DNA of 64,000 nt from Humulus lupulus (Eukaryota; Streptophyta; Magnoliopsida; Rosales; Cannabaceae): positions 160,381,858-160,445,857 of the forward strand of contig NC_084794.1 in the NCBI RefSeq assembly GCF_963169125.1. Direction: 5' to 3'. The position numbers and the translations under genes are program-made. The notes below the pieces were generated by a model that was given only the letters and a program-made list of their open reading frames with translations, was not told where the DNA came from and did no database searches. How positions within the stretch are numbered: position 1 is the stretch's first letter; each line of letters starts with the position of its first letter. Below, in pieces: positions 12,301 through 22,092 of the stretch.

Positions 12301-14822
12301 AACTCCAGCTGGGGTGGTTCTTCAACAGATGGTTTAGGGGCCTGAAAGTGCTTTTCTGGCAGATTTAGAGTTTCAAACACCTTACTAAATTTCTTGGTTG
12401 GTTGGCAAGAATCTACCCATGTAAGCATCTCTTCATCTTCACTGCTATACTCCTCCTCATCTCCAAAAATCTGGGTTCCCATAGCAGCTTTTTCCACCCT
12501 TTTATTGAACTTCTCAGCTACCAAAGTATCAACAACGTCAACTCTAGAGCATTCTTCCACTTCATCCTGGAATTTCATAGCTTTAAACACACTAAAGGTG
12601 ATTTGTTGGTCATTCACCCTCATGGTAAGTTCACCATTTTGCACGTCAATAAGAGTACGCCCTGTAGCAAGGAAAGGCCTACCCAAGATTATAGGCACCT
12701 CTCTATCCGCTTCATAGTCTAAAATGATGAAATCCGCCGGAAATATAAATTTATCCACTTGAACTAACACATCTTCAATCTTGCCCTCGGGATGAGCCAT
12801 AGATCTGTCCGCAAGCTGTAATGTAACGGTAGTGGGTCGTGCTTCACCAATACCCAACTTTTTGAAGATTGACATAGGCATAAGGTTGATGCTAGCGCCC
12901 AAATCGCATAATGCTCTTCCAACATCTCTACCTCCAATAGAACACGGAATCGTGAAACTGCCAGGATCTTTTAACTTAGGAGGGATCTTGCTTTTCAACA
13001 TCGCGCTACATCCTTCTGTGAGAGCCACAGTTTCAAACTCCCCCAATCGCCTTTTCTTTGTCAAAATATCCTTTAAGAACTTGACATAATTCGGCATTTG
13101 CTCCAATGCTTCGACCAAGGGGATATTAATGTGCAACTGTTTCAGTACATCCAAAAACTTTCTGAACTGACCATCCTGTTGTTGTTTGCGAAATCGCTGC
13201 GGAAATGGAAGGGGCGGTTTAGGACCAGAATTTACTGGAGCAGTTTGTTGACCCCTTGCTGTAGCAACTGGGCCAGTTTCAGCAATTTCCTGGGCAGTTT
13301 TGTTACTTGTTTCTCCTTCACTTTGGATTGAAGTGGGCTCTCCACTACCCTGTATTTCCTCAGAATTTCCCAGATTTTTACCATTCCGCAGCTGAATAGC
13401 TTTACAGTGTTCTTTCCCATCTCTCCTTGGATTTTCTGTATCACTAGGCAAAGATCCTTGCGGCCTAGTTTTCATTTCATTGGCTAGCTGGCCGAGCTGC
13501 ATCTCAAGATTACGAAGAGAAGCTGCTTGGCTCTGTATTACTGCATCATTCTTAGCCATATACTCCCTCATTAGATTCTCCAAAGAGTTCGGCTGGGAGT
13601 TTTGAACATGTTGTGAAGGTCTTGGCTGCTGTGAAAAACCTGGTGGATATGCTTGTCTTCCTTGTGCTGGTGCTGTGCTTGAACTTGCTCCTTGACCCCC
13701 CCATGACAGATTAGGATGATTCTTCCATGCTGGATTGTAAGTGTTCGAATATGGGTTGTTGTTGCGGTTGAAATTCTGATTTCCCACATAACAAACTGAG
13801 GCTGGATTTGAAGGGCAATTCTCAAAAGTATGCCCGTCCCCACAGTACACGCATGACACTTCTGCACTTTGAATGGCAGCAGCTGGCTGAATACTTCCTC
13901 CCAAACTCATATTCTTCAAGATGTTGGTCATTGAGGCCATTTGAGCTGTTAGAGCCGTTAGTGCATCTACTTCAAGAACTCCCGCCACCTTCCTACTTGT
14001 AGGAGCTCTAGTGTTTGACCATTGATAGTTATTACTTGCGATCCTTTCCAAAATCTCAAATGCTTCGTTGTAAGACTTGGAAAGAATGGCTCCATTGGCT
14101 GAAGCGTCCAATACCATTCTAGAAGCTGCATTGAGGCCATTATAGAAGGTCTCCATCTGTATACAGTGTGGGATACCGTGGTGTGGACATTTTCTTAAAA
14201 GCTCTTTGAATCTTTCCCACGCGTCACTAGTGGACTCATCTTCCAGCTGCTGAAATGACATAATCTCACTTCTAAACTTTGCATTTCTGGTGGGAGGGAA
14301 ATATTTGCGCAGAAACTTTTCAGCAAGATCATTCCAATTTGTGACGGAATCAGGAGGCAAAGTGTTGAGCCATGATCTAGCTCGGTCTCTTAATGAGAAT
14401 GGAAATAGCTTCAGCCTTAATGCTTCTTCACTCACTCCTTGAAGCTTAAAAGAATCGCTCACCTCCAAGAATGAACGAAGGTGAAGGTGAGGATCCTCCG
14501 TTGGAATCCCGCTGAACTGCCCCACGGTTTGGAGCATTTGAAACATGACCGGCTTGAGCTCGAATTGAGCTGCTTGTATTTCCGGCCTCACAATGCCTGG
14601 ATTTAACTCATTAAACATGGGGGCAGCGTATTCCCGTATTGCTCTGGCTCTGTCATCCGCCGAAACAATGGGATTAGTAACTTGCTGGCCATCCCCCTCA
14701 TCTTCAACACGTTCAGCCATAGTGCCTCGACTTTTAGCCTTTTGATCTTTTCTCCTTTTTCTGAAAGTGCGTTCGATCTCGGGGTCAATAGGAGCAAGTT
14801 CACTGTCCTCTTGCTGGTTCAT
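9399..14822 (-). CDS. gag-pol: Athila gag-pol polyprotein (1807 aa)
   Basis: One uninterrupted reading frame with no frameshift between gag and pol. Domains in order: retrotransposon gag (about residues 75-270, core [18 protein letters not shown]), zinc knuckle [13 protein letters not shown] (324-336), aspartic protease with [11 protein letters not shown] (about 639-649), reverse transcriptase (about 920-1160) with FMDD at 1084-1087, RNase H with acidic residues at about 1233, 1272, 1299 and 1342, integrase zinc finger ending HCDRCQR (about 1483), and integrase core with Asp in GIDFMGP (1516), Asp in LISDEGTHF (1575) and Glu in [10 protein letters not shown] (1611). All catalytic residues I looked for are present. 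The protease has DLGA where many families have DSGA or DTGA; this is common in the lineage. The product is Gag for virus-like particles and the enzymes for cDNA synthesis and integration. The start is the first ATG after the leader, about 100 nt past the PBS. Confidence 0.95.
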   Translation of the reverse strand: MNQQEDSELAPIDPEIERTFRKRRKDQKAKSRGTMAERVEDEGDGQQVTNPIVSADDRARAIREYAAPMFNELNPGIVRPEIQAAQFELKPVMFQMLQTVGQFSGIPTEDPHLHLRSFLEVSDSFKLQGVSEEALRLKLFPFSLRDRARSWLNTLPPDSVTNWNDLAEKFLRKYFPPTRNAKFRSEIMSFQQLEDESTSDAWERFKELLRKCPHHGIPHCIQMETFYNGLNAASRMVLDASANGAILSKSYNEAFEILERIASNNYQWSNTRAPTSRKVAGVLEVDALTALTAQMASMTNILKNMSLGGSIQPAAAIQSAEVSCVYCGDGHTFENCPSNPASVCYVGNQNFNRNNNPYSNTYNPAWKNHPNLSWGGQGASSSTAPAQGRQAYPPGFSQQPRPSQHVQNSQPNSLENLMREYMAKNDAVIQSQAASLRNLEMQLGQLANEMKTRPQGSLPSDTENPRRDGKEHCKAIQLRNGKNLGNSEEIQGSGEPTSIQSEGETSNKTAQEIAETGPVATARGQQTAPVNSGPKPPLPFPQRFRKQQQDGQFRKFLDVLKQLHINIPLVEALEQMPNYVKFLKDILTKKRRLGEFETVALTEGCSAMLKSKIPPKLKDPGSFTIPCSIGGRDVGRALCDLGASINLMPMSIFKKLGIGEARPTTVTLQLADRSMAHPEGKIEDVLVQVDKFIFPADFIILDYEADREVPIILGRPFLATGRTLIDVQNGELTMRVNDQQITFSVFKAMKFQDEVEECSRVDVVDTLVAEKFNKRVEKAAMGTQIFGDEEEYSSEDEEMLTWVDSCQPTKKFSKVFETLNLPEKHFQAPKPSVEEPPQLELKPLPSHLKYVYLGDNDTLPVIISSCLESVAEEALLKLLKQHKRAIGWTMADIQGISPALCMHKILLESDCTSSVEQQRRLNPVMKDVVRKEVIKWLDYGIIYPISDSKWVSPVQCVPKKGGVTVVTNDNNELIPTRTVTGWRVCMDYRKLNKTTRKDHFPLPFIDQMLDRLAGKEFFCFLDGYSGYNQISIAPEDQEKTTFTCPYGTFAFRRMPFGLCNAPTTFQRCMMAIFSDMAESILEIFMDDFSVYGDSFEGCLENLEKVLKRCEETHLVLNWEKCHFMVQEGIVLGHKVSSKGIEVDKAKLEVIEKLPAPTTVKGIRSFLGHAGFYRRFIKDFSKVSKPLCSLLEQNRPFDFTDECQEAFLRLKSALVTAPVITAPDWSLPFELMCDASDFAIGAVLGQRKNKIFHSIYYASKTLVDAQINYTTTEKELLAVIFAFEKFRSYLVGTKVIVYTDHSAIKYLIAKKDSKPRLIRWVLLLQEFDLEIQDRKGTENQVADHLSRLESSTYSSNSEEKLQIQDTFPDEQLLAVEQEEVPWYADIVNFLVGGVYPPDFTKQQLKKFLHDVRFYCWDEPYLYKQCPDRIMRRCVPGSEVSSILESCHSAPYGGHFGGQRTAAKIIQSGYYWPSIFKDAHNFVQHCDRCQRVGNISARNEMPLNCILEVELFDVWGIDFMGPFPQSFGNLYILVAVDYVSKWVEAIASPTNDARVVMKFLHKHVFTRFGTPRALISDEGTHFVNKVLAALLAKYSVKHKIATAYHPQTNGQAEISNREIKGILEKVVNPSRKDWSQRLDDALWAYRTAYKTPLDMSPYRLVYGKACHLPVELEHKAFWALKKLNLDLVVAGEARKLQLNELDEMRLFAYENAKLYKEKTKRWHDQRIKERVFEKNQKVLLFNSRLKLFPGKLKSRWSGPFTVTKVYPFGAVLIREDQSGREFTVNGQRLKHYFGGEVDREKTSVNLKDV

Positions 14823-14922
14823 ACACTGTAGGTACCTGAGATTTCACAACCCGAACCAACAAGGTTAAAAACAATGAAAATAAATTGTCAAATAGTTGAT
14901 AAAACAGAATTTAATTTTAAAG

Positions 14923-14940
14923 TCCCCGGCAACGGCGCCA
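14923..14940 (-). other. Athila primer binding site (tRNA-Asp type)
   Basis: On the minus strand TGGCGCCGTTGCCGGGGA, 18 nt complementary to the 3' end of plant tRNA-Asp. It is separated from the 5' LTR by six bases. A tRNA-Asp primer is typical of Athila and related gypsy elements. Confidence 0.93.
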
Positions 14941-14946
14941 AAAACT

Positions 14947-16418
14947 TGTTGTGAATTTTCTAACGATTAAAATATGCGCAAGTATACACAATCGACAACA
15001 AGTAATACAGTGATAATGTATCAAAGTTCGTCTCCACAGGGACTTTTCAACTAAATTAATGTAAAATCAACCAAAAACAACTTATAAAATAGTAACCAAA
15101 CAAAGGAAAGAGTGGGTAATTAACTCTGAAAATAATTTTAGACAAACAAAGGAATTAAACCAAAAATCAGAGATTAAAATGACAAAATACTGGGTGGTTT
15201 TCAGATATAAGAAAAATGGGTTCGGGTGATTAATTCCCCTCGGTTCGTTCCAGTTGTTACAGCAATGGGTTAGCAATTATGACAGTGTTAACAAATTTCG
15301 TAAAACCCAGCAAGTTTTTCCCAAAACGTGCAATCTAATGTCTATACTCCCCTTCTATACATTCCTGCATGAAACCAGATTATAAACATTCAATTAAGCA
15401 TCAAATCTGACGTTATGCAAGGTAGCAAAACATTCCTATTCTACTACTCACAATCACCTAAAACTAGATGAATCTCTTGCATCAATTGAATGGGTTCAGC
15501 TAGACTTCCCTCTTCCAAGTTAGATCTAGCTTAGCACATGCTAAAAATGGCCAATAATTAACATTCAATAACAGTAAAGCACATTCAATTGAACAAAGAC
15601 ATAATCACTTAGCCATTGCATTTGTATATTGAGTTCACACTTGAGGGTTCATAATCACCCTAGCCCTTAAGAAATTAGTTCATAGTTGCAAACTTAAACA
15701 TGAAAATAATACAGAAGTAATCCATGGAGTTTGCAGAAATTAGATGAAATTAATACAAAAAGAAAGAGATGGTGTAGGACGAATGAGTTGTGAGCTCAAA
15801 TCCCCCTTATGGCATCAGCCTTCTTTCTTCTCTTTTGGTCGTACTCTTCTCAAATCTTCTCCCTGAAACCTCCTCTGTACTTAGCCAGAAGTTCTCTCTC
15901 TTTCTAAAATGGTCCAAATCCCAGAATAATACGGCCCCTCCTTTAATTCTAGGGTACTTTCCTTTACCCTAATTGGACAATCCAGATCATTTGCCTACAT
16001 GTACTTTGTCCCACATACTCAGCTGACTCAGTACTCAGTACACTTGCCACCTTTCTACTTCATTTAATCCAGCTGGAGCATTGTTTTCACGAAGTCCTTT
16101 TTCTCTAGCTTCAGTTTAATTGCTAAGACTGACTGCTACAGCATTGTTGAGTTAGCATCCTCCCCTTTTCAGCAACATTTCCCTTTGATTTACAGTTCCC
16201 TCAGCTCCTGTTTTGTAAGCTTCCCTTTCCTGATTAATACAACACAGAAATTTACATAAAAAACACTGAAAAATATGACAATGCAAACACAAGGTCCCTA
16301 GCTACACAGACACACTAAATTGAACACAATTACAAGAAATAAAAACTCATTACTCTTTTGTTTGGTTCAAAAATTAAGTTTAAAGATGTGAAAATAACTC
16401 TAAATCCTAGAGTTATCA
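14947..16418 (-). repeat. Athila 5' LTR
   Basis: 1472 bp; same ends as the 3' LTR. It drives transcription leftwards. The TSD copy CAACA follows at 16419-16423, after which copia A coding sequence resumes (CATGGAAAATAATC). A and G at the one differing site (4929 against 15818) imply very recent insertion. Confidence 0.96.
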
Positions 16419-16423
16419 CAACA

Positions 16424-17865
16424 CAACATGGAAAATAATCAAACGGCCTTGAGACAAATATGTGGTGGGGTGTAAGTGGGTCTTTACAGTCAAACACAAG
16501 GCAGATGGAACTATAGACCGGTACAAAGCAAGACTTGTTACAAAAGGGTTCACTCAGACATATGGGGTGGACTATAATGAGATATTTGCTCCGGTTGCCA
16601 AGTTAAATACAGTAAGGGTATTATTATCTGTTGCTGCCAATCTTGATTGGCCCTTACAACTTGACATTAAAAACGTTTTTCTCAATGGATATTTGGAAGA
16701 AGAGGTTTTCATGAAGATTCCTTTAGGGTTCGAAGGAAGATATAGAACAGAGAATGTCTGTCACTTGAAAAAGTTACTCTATAGCCTAAAGTAATCTCCA
16801 AGGGTGTGGTTTGAAAGATTTTATCAGGTGATAAGAAAGCATGGATATAAACATAAACAGGCTCAGTCAGATCATACCCTATTTTTCAAGCACACACAAG
16901 AGGGGAAGGTAACTATCCTCATTGTCTGTTGATGACATGATAATATCAGGTGATGATTATAAAGAGCAAGGAAGACTCGAGGGAGTGCTAGCCCAGGAAT
17001 TTGAAGTTAAAGATCTTGGGCCAATGAAGTACTTTCTTGGAATGGAGGTTACAAGAACAAAACAAGGTATTTTGGTATCTCAGAGAACATATTCTGTATC
17101 TTGTCAAAGAAAGTGGAACGAGTGGCGGTAAACCAGATGCAACATCGATTGAACCAAGAGGCAAGTGCAAAAAGGAAAAATGGAAGACAGTCGACAAAGG
17201 TATGTATCAGCGACTAGTGGGCAAATTGATATATCTCACACAAGACCTGATATTGCATTTGCTGTAAGCTTGGTTAATCAATACATGCACAATCCTTTAG
17301 AAGAACACTTGGAAACTGTGTATAGAGTCTTGCGCTATCTAAAGAAAACACTAGGGACTGGGTTATTGTTTAAGAAAAATGAAGAGCGAGGTGTTGAAGC
17401 CTTCACAGATGCGAATTGGGCAGGATCAGTTGAGGATAGAAGATCAACAACTGGTTATTGCACTAAAGTTTGGGAGAACTTGGTTACTTGAAGGAGTAAG
17501 AAGCAACTAGTGGTAGCTCGAAGTAGTGCTGAAGCAGAATTTAGAGCTCTTGCTCAAGGAGTATGTGAATTAATCTGGATTAAACGCATACTCGAAGAAC
17601 TAAAACTTCAAAGGACTGCTCCGTTGAAGTTGTATAGTGACAGTAAATCGGCCATTAGCATCGCACATAATCTAGTTCATCACGACAGAACTAAACATGT
17701 TGAAGTGGAGAGACACTTTATCAAAGAAAAAATTGATGAAAAAGAATTGTGTTGTCTACATTCCCAGCAAGCATCAACAGGCAGATGTACTGACTAAGGG
17801 TTTGTCTAAAGAAAGTTTCAATGAGTTAGTGTGCAAGCTAGGCATGTGGAATCTCTATGCACCAG
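16424..17865 (+). pseudogene. Copia A pol, second part (RT and RNase H)
   Basis: Continues the reverse transcriptase broken by Athila: GCKWVFTVKHKADG near 16470, [10 protein letters not shown] near 16600, FLNGYLEEEV near 16690. The expected Gln of the LYGLKQSP motif is a TAA stop at 16792-16794. The YVDD site is replaced by SVDD after a frameshift (about 16920-16935), so the catalytic Asp pair remains but the frame does not. The RNase H / C-terminal part follows (VARSSAEAEFRALAQG at 17510, HHDRTKHVEVERHFIKEK near 17680, LTKGLSKE near 17790). At least four stops or frameshifts. Non-functional. Confidence 0.88.
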
Positions 17866-18103
17866 CTTGAGGGAGGGTGTAGGAAATATTATTTGGTATC
17901 AATTTTAGAATGGGAAACCTAGATGTATATTTTGTATAGTTTCTATATTTAGATTCTTGTAGGCTTATTTTGTTACCTTATTCTTTGCTGTAATTATGCT
18001 AGGATATTCGGTATTAACTACCAAATATCTTCTCATTCTCAATACAGTGCCTATTTAAAGGCATAACTCTAATTCAATAAAATACAGAAGCATTAAGTCC
18101 ACA
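17866..18103 (+). repeat. Copia A polypurine tract and 3' LTR
   Basis: The polypurine tract TTGAGGGAGGG lies just before the LTR, which runs 17878-18103 (226 bp), from TGTAGGAAAT to GTCCACA. The LTR holds the ATTCAATAAAATA polyadenylation-type region. Followed by GTATT and gypsy integrase sequence. Confidence 0.87.
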
Positions 18104-19857
18104 GTATTGTACCAAAATTCAGCCCACGGTAACCATGTTACCCATTGCTTAGGCTTTGTGTTGACAAAACATCTCAAATATGTCTCCAAATATCTGTTAA
18201 CAACATGATTCATAATTCATAGTGGCCCTCCAATGTCGAGCTGTACACCAAAATATTGTCAACGAAAACTAAGAGAAATTTGCGTAGGTAGTCTCGGAGT
18301 ACCTTGTTCATGAGTGCTTGAAAGGTGGCAGGGGCATTTGTAAGATCGAATGACATGATTAATAATTCGTAGTGGCCGGAAAGCAGTCTTCTCAACATCA
18401 TTAGCACAAACTCGAGTTTGGTGATACCTCGAATTGAGATCTAACTAGGAGAATACCGTAGCTCCATGCAACTCATCCAATAATTCATCTGTGACTGGAA
18501 TTGGAAACTTATCAACCACCGTTACTCGGTTCAATGCCCTTTAATCAACACAAAATCGCCAACTCCCATCCTTTTTTTTCACCAAAAGAACTGGACTTGA
18601 AAAAGGGACTGGTACTTGGCTGCACAATCCCAGCCTGTAGCATCTTAGCCATGAGCCTCTCAATTTCGTTCTTTTGCGCTTGCACATAACGATACAACCT
18701 CAACTAATCAGACCAACTCCTTTCTGCAAATAAATCGCCTGCTCCCTTGTCCGTGTTGGTGGTAATCCCTGTGGCATGTGGAAGATAAAGGTGGCGGCAC
18801 GAGGCTAGTGCTTGGCTCCGTTTCTACAGAAATTGCCCCAAATTCGACCCAAAATCCTTCCCCCTTCTGCTGAACTGTGTGAATCATAGCCCCTTAACGA
18901 GATTTGTGATTTGCAAATGCTAGGATCACCCCGTAGAGTCACCCACGAACCTCCTACTTTGAACTTCATTACCATTGTGTGCCAGTTAACTTGCATATTC
19001 CCAAGTGTCTCCAACTACTTAATCCCCAAGATTACATCTGCTCCTCCGAATTCCGGGGGTAAGAAATCAGTGACCATCCGAAGTGTGCTCAAATCAAGCT
19101 CCACGGAGCTACAAATCCCATCAGTGCGCACTTTGCCTCCTGTCCCCAACAGAACTCTGTTGCAAAAAGTTGCTATAATTGGTGTGTTGGTTTCCGAGAC
19201 GATGTCCATGGAAATGAAATTATGTGTCGCCCCATTGTCGATGAGTTCAGTGATCGGTTGTTGCCCAATTTTACCCGCCAACTTCATTGTATTTGTTGAA
19301 TCTGGCGTGGGTGGTGGTGACTCCTATGGACTACCTTCTTCATCCATGACTAAAATCATCTATAGCTGCTTCTGCTCACATTCATGCCCTCGATGCCATT
19401 TCTTTTCACATTTAAAGCATACTCCCCTAGCCATATGGTCTTGGTACTCGGCCTCTGAAATATGTTTCATCGGCGGAGCCTTGAGAGCCGCTGCCTTATC
19501 AGTCACCGATTGGATTGGGGCCGTAGATGCCGATGATGAGAAGCTATGGGTTGAGGAGAAGTTATGGGTCGACGACGTTTGCTGGACCACGAAGAGAAAG
19601 ACGAACGTGATGGGATAATTGGGTTCAAAGACAGTTTTGTGTTTATCATACGAGTTGTTTGGGTCGAGCCTCCCAACATCTGGTGGCCCTTTTTTGTTCG
19701 TTGGGCCATGTCCATGACTTGAGCTAAGCCCAGGGGCTTCAAAATGTGAATAGCACCTTGACAAAATTGCCCTCAACGTTATGCTCGGGCACATCCGGTT
19801 GCTGAGAAGCTAGTGCCTCCCAATGAATTCCACATTCCTTCACGGTTCTTTGGCCAT
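18104..19857 (-). pseudogene. Gypsy remnant B (gag to RT, internal deletion)
   Basis: Chromovirus-like Ty3/gypsy fragment read on the minus strand, entered from its gag side at the right: gag C-terminus and zinc knuckle CFKCEKKWHRGHEC (about 19390-19430), protease region (ELDLSTLRMVTDFLPP, 19040-19090), RT N-terminus (near 18430-18700) and RT core with FVDNILVYS (18220-18250; the second Asp of the FVDD site is Asn). At about 18210 the sequence jumps to a short integrase piece (18104-18205), so RNase H and most of integrase are deleted. Heavily mutated. Copia A was inserted in the integrase piece. Confidence 0.82.
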
Positions 19858-20970
19858 TAACATTAAAAATGTGCGTTTGGTCAAGAGGAGCTTGAGTATT
19901 TAGGCCATGTTTTCCTCAAAGGGTGTTGCAGCCGACCCTAAGAAAACCCCTGCTATGGTGGGGTGGTTGGTTACTACAAACTTGAAAGAGTTTAGGTGAT
20001 TTTTTGAACTCATAGTCAACCATCAAAAATTGGTCAAGAATTATGGTTATACCACCACAACTCTTACTGATGAATTCAAAATTTTGGATGGAATGAGCCA
20101 GCCAACCATGCATTTGATGATTTGAAGATTGCTATGTCCATGGTTCTTGTCTTTATCTTTACCCAATTCCCACCCTTTGTATTGAAATGGATGCTTTGAG
20201 TGTAGAAATTGGAGCGGTAGTTGTGCAAAATCAGCAATCTATATTACAGTTCAGCCAATGAGCAAGGACGAAGTTCAGTCTATGAACTAGAGTTAATGGT
20301 CATGCCATGGTCTTTGCCATTAAAAAATGGTGTCCTTATCTACTAGGATGCAAATTTGTTGTCCTTACTGATCGATGAAGTTTAAGATACTTGAGCAATG
20401 AATGTTCGCCGAAGAACAACAAAAGTGGATTTCTAAATTGCTGAGATATAATTTTGAGATTGAATAGAAACTGGGAATTGAGAACAAGGTTGCTGATGCT
20501 CTATCAAGAAAAGAGAAGTGTGAATTGGCTCAAGAAGAACAACTCCAAGCTGAACTAGATGTTGGATCATACATGTGGTTCCATAAAAAGACAGCTGCTG
20601 CAATGGTCATATTCTATTAAAAAATTCAGCTTACAACAAGAGAATTCGTTGTACAAGGGAAGGCCTTTTTGTACAATGGTTCCATAAAAAGAAAGCTGCT
20701 GCAATGTTCTATTCAAAAATTCAGCTTGCAACAAGAGAATCCGTTGTACAAAGGAAGCTCTTTTTGTACAATAGGAAGGGTGTCAGACACTACTATAATA
20801 ATCTCTCAATTACTAGAAGAGTATAATGGCAGCAAGACTAGGGGACCTTCAGGGGTCTTTAAATTGTATCAGGGGCTAGTTAGAGATGTATTTTTGGCAT
20901 GGAATGAAGAAGCAAGTGAAACATTTGTGGCTGAATGTGTAGTTTGTCAACTTTATAAAGGTTAGTGTTA
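19858..20970 (+). pseudogene. Gypsy remnant C (RT end, RNase H, integrase finger)
   Basis: Opposite orientation to remnant B and joined to it head-to-head at about 19857. It begins inside the end of RT (FGQEELEYLGHV-like text near 19876-19911) and runs through RNase H (IEMDA near 20180, YSS..VYELELMV near 20250-20300, ADALS near 20490) to the integrase zinc finger (GPSGVFKLYQGL near 20850, FVAECVVCQ near 20925-20951). Many stops. It contains a local 107-bp tandem duplication (20576-20783). Non-functional relic. Confidence 0.78.
20576..20783 (+). repeat. Two-copy tandem duplication inside gypsy C
   Basis: TGGTTCCATAAAAAG...TTTTTGTACAA is present twice, at about 20576-20682 and 20683-20783. 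The copies differ by several substitutions and small indels, so the duplication is not recent. Confidence 0.85.
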
Positions 20971-21913
20971 ACACTAGTTGGGTTACTATAGTTGTAACCC
21001 ATTCCAGATCGACTTTGTGCCGAAGCTCTATCTGCCTCAAGAAGTTTATGAATATCCAAGAGTCGCTTGTTTACTCACGCTAGTGGTCCTGCCACTCATC
21101 CCTCTAGTACACTTGTTTTGTGCAACACCTTTCTCTCCACATTCAAAGCAATCTTCATTGCCCGGGTCACACTAGCTAGTTCTTGAATGCAAACTTCATC
21201 AAATTTATGGCTCAAGTCCATTCAAGAAAGTAGCCAAGGCAACATCGTTAGAAATGTTACTCAAGGGTGCCAATAAAATGAATATATTCCCTTTTGTATT
21301 CAGCCACAATGCTTTCGTGTTTAACGACAAGGAATGGGCATGTAGAGAACCAATTTGAAGGTCCTTATTGGTGCAACGACTTGATTCTCAAATCTCCCTC
21401 CCATAAGTAAATTGGACCCTTCATTTCGTATTGGTACCAAGATAGTGCACCACCACCTTGAAAGGATACCATTGTTGTCTCAATCTTCTCTACATTGGAC
21501 AATCAATACAATGCAAAATATCGTTCAGCTTGGAGTAACCATCTGACTGGGTTGTCTTCATCAAAGGTCGACATTTTAAGTTTCTTCAAATGGAATTCTG
21601 ATCGTCCTTCATGGTCTCATTCTTTTTGCAGCCATTTGACCTAGGATCACCTTTCCTGGAGGATTCCACGAGTACCATTCATTTTTTTTTTGGAACAATC
21701 CAATTGCACGTTCTCCGATTTCTTGGAAGAATCTGGCTGAATATGAATGAAACAAAACTGTCTTGAAATTTATTAGTTTGTTCAAGTTCTTATTGATTTC
21801 TTGAATTGCCTTCTCCATTGAGAACATCTGATCATCCATTACTTGTACTTTGTCTTGCATCGTCCCCAATCCACTTCGCACTTCATTAGCCTCATCTATG
21901 ACATATTTCCACT
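20971..21913 (-). pseudogene. Gypsy remnant D, gag
   Basis: Minus-strand gag of another gypsy element. It reads from a coiled N-terminal part (TMQDKVQVMDDQMFSMEKAI, 21790-21850) through the gag core (VSFQGGGALSWYQYEM near 21430-21480) to a zinc knuckle relic near 21105-21160, where C-x2-C is kept but the histidine is replaced. Pol is missing; the fragment meets remnant C near 20970. Its first codons lie beyond copia E, at 26746-26784. 20971-21100 has no readable domain. Confidence 0.7.
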
Positions 21914-22092
21914 TGTGGAAAAAGAGACTTTTTTTTTTATATTTTATTCATGAGGAATAAGGCCTTTAAATAGGCACTAGGCACTGTACAACCCTAACAA
22001 ATCTGGTAGTTAATACCAAATATACAAAACATAATTTCAAATATTCTAGGGCAAATCAATTAGCCTAATCAGAATAATCTAATTATAGTATC
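21914..22092 (-). repeat. Copia E 3' LTR, truncated
   Basis: 179 bp matching 26512-26690 of the 5' LTR with about a dozen differences. At 22092/22093 the LTR joins directly to the end of the pol coding sequence (CAACTTGA on the minus strand), showing that the first 55 bp of the LTR and the polypurine tract were deleted. Confidence 0.87.

Larger units (their letters stand above)
4058..16418 (-). mobile_element. Athila-type Ty3/gypsy retrotransposon, near-intact and young
   Basis: Complete 12.36-kb element read on the minus strand: 5' LTR 14947-16418, PBS, gag-pol 14822-9399, downstream ORF 8251-7082, long 3' non-coding region, polypurine tract, 3' LTR 4058-5529. Both LTRs are 1472 bp and I saw a single difference (A at 4929, G at 15818). 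The target-site duplication CAACA is present at 4053-4057 and 16419-16423, and removing the element leaves a sensible copia RT coding stretch. A tRNA-Asp type PBS, the gag sequence and a second ORF after pol are known hallmarks of the Athila lineage. It probably encodes everything needed to transpose, or did until very recently. Confidence 0.96.
934..18103 (+). mobile_element. Copia element A, degenerate, interrupted by Athila
   Basis: Ty1/copia retrotransposon in the order LTR, PBS, gag, protease, integrase, reverse transcriptase, RNase H, polypurine tract, LTR. It is split by the Athila element at 4058-16418. Coding runs are broken by stops and frameshifts throughout, so it is inactive. Its 5' LTR keeps only about 163 bp of an expected 226 and is fused to an unrelated LTR upstream, so the left target-site duplication is lost. 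On the right it is flanked by GTATT and then by gypsy integrase sequence, showing it had landed in a gypsy element. Gag and pol are of the same family as elements E and K. Confidence 0.88.

Noticed and set aside
18911..19618. 235-codon + strand ORF
   Set aside because: Antisense to gypsy B protease and gag, which are read on the minus strand with clear motifs.
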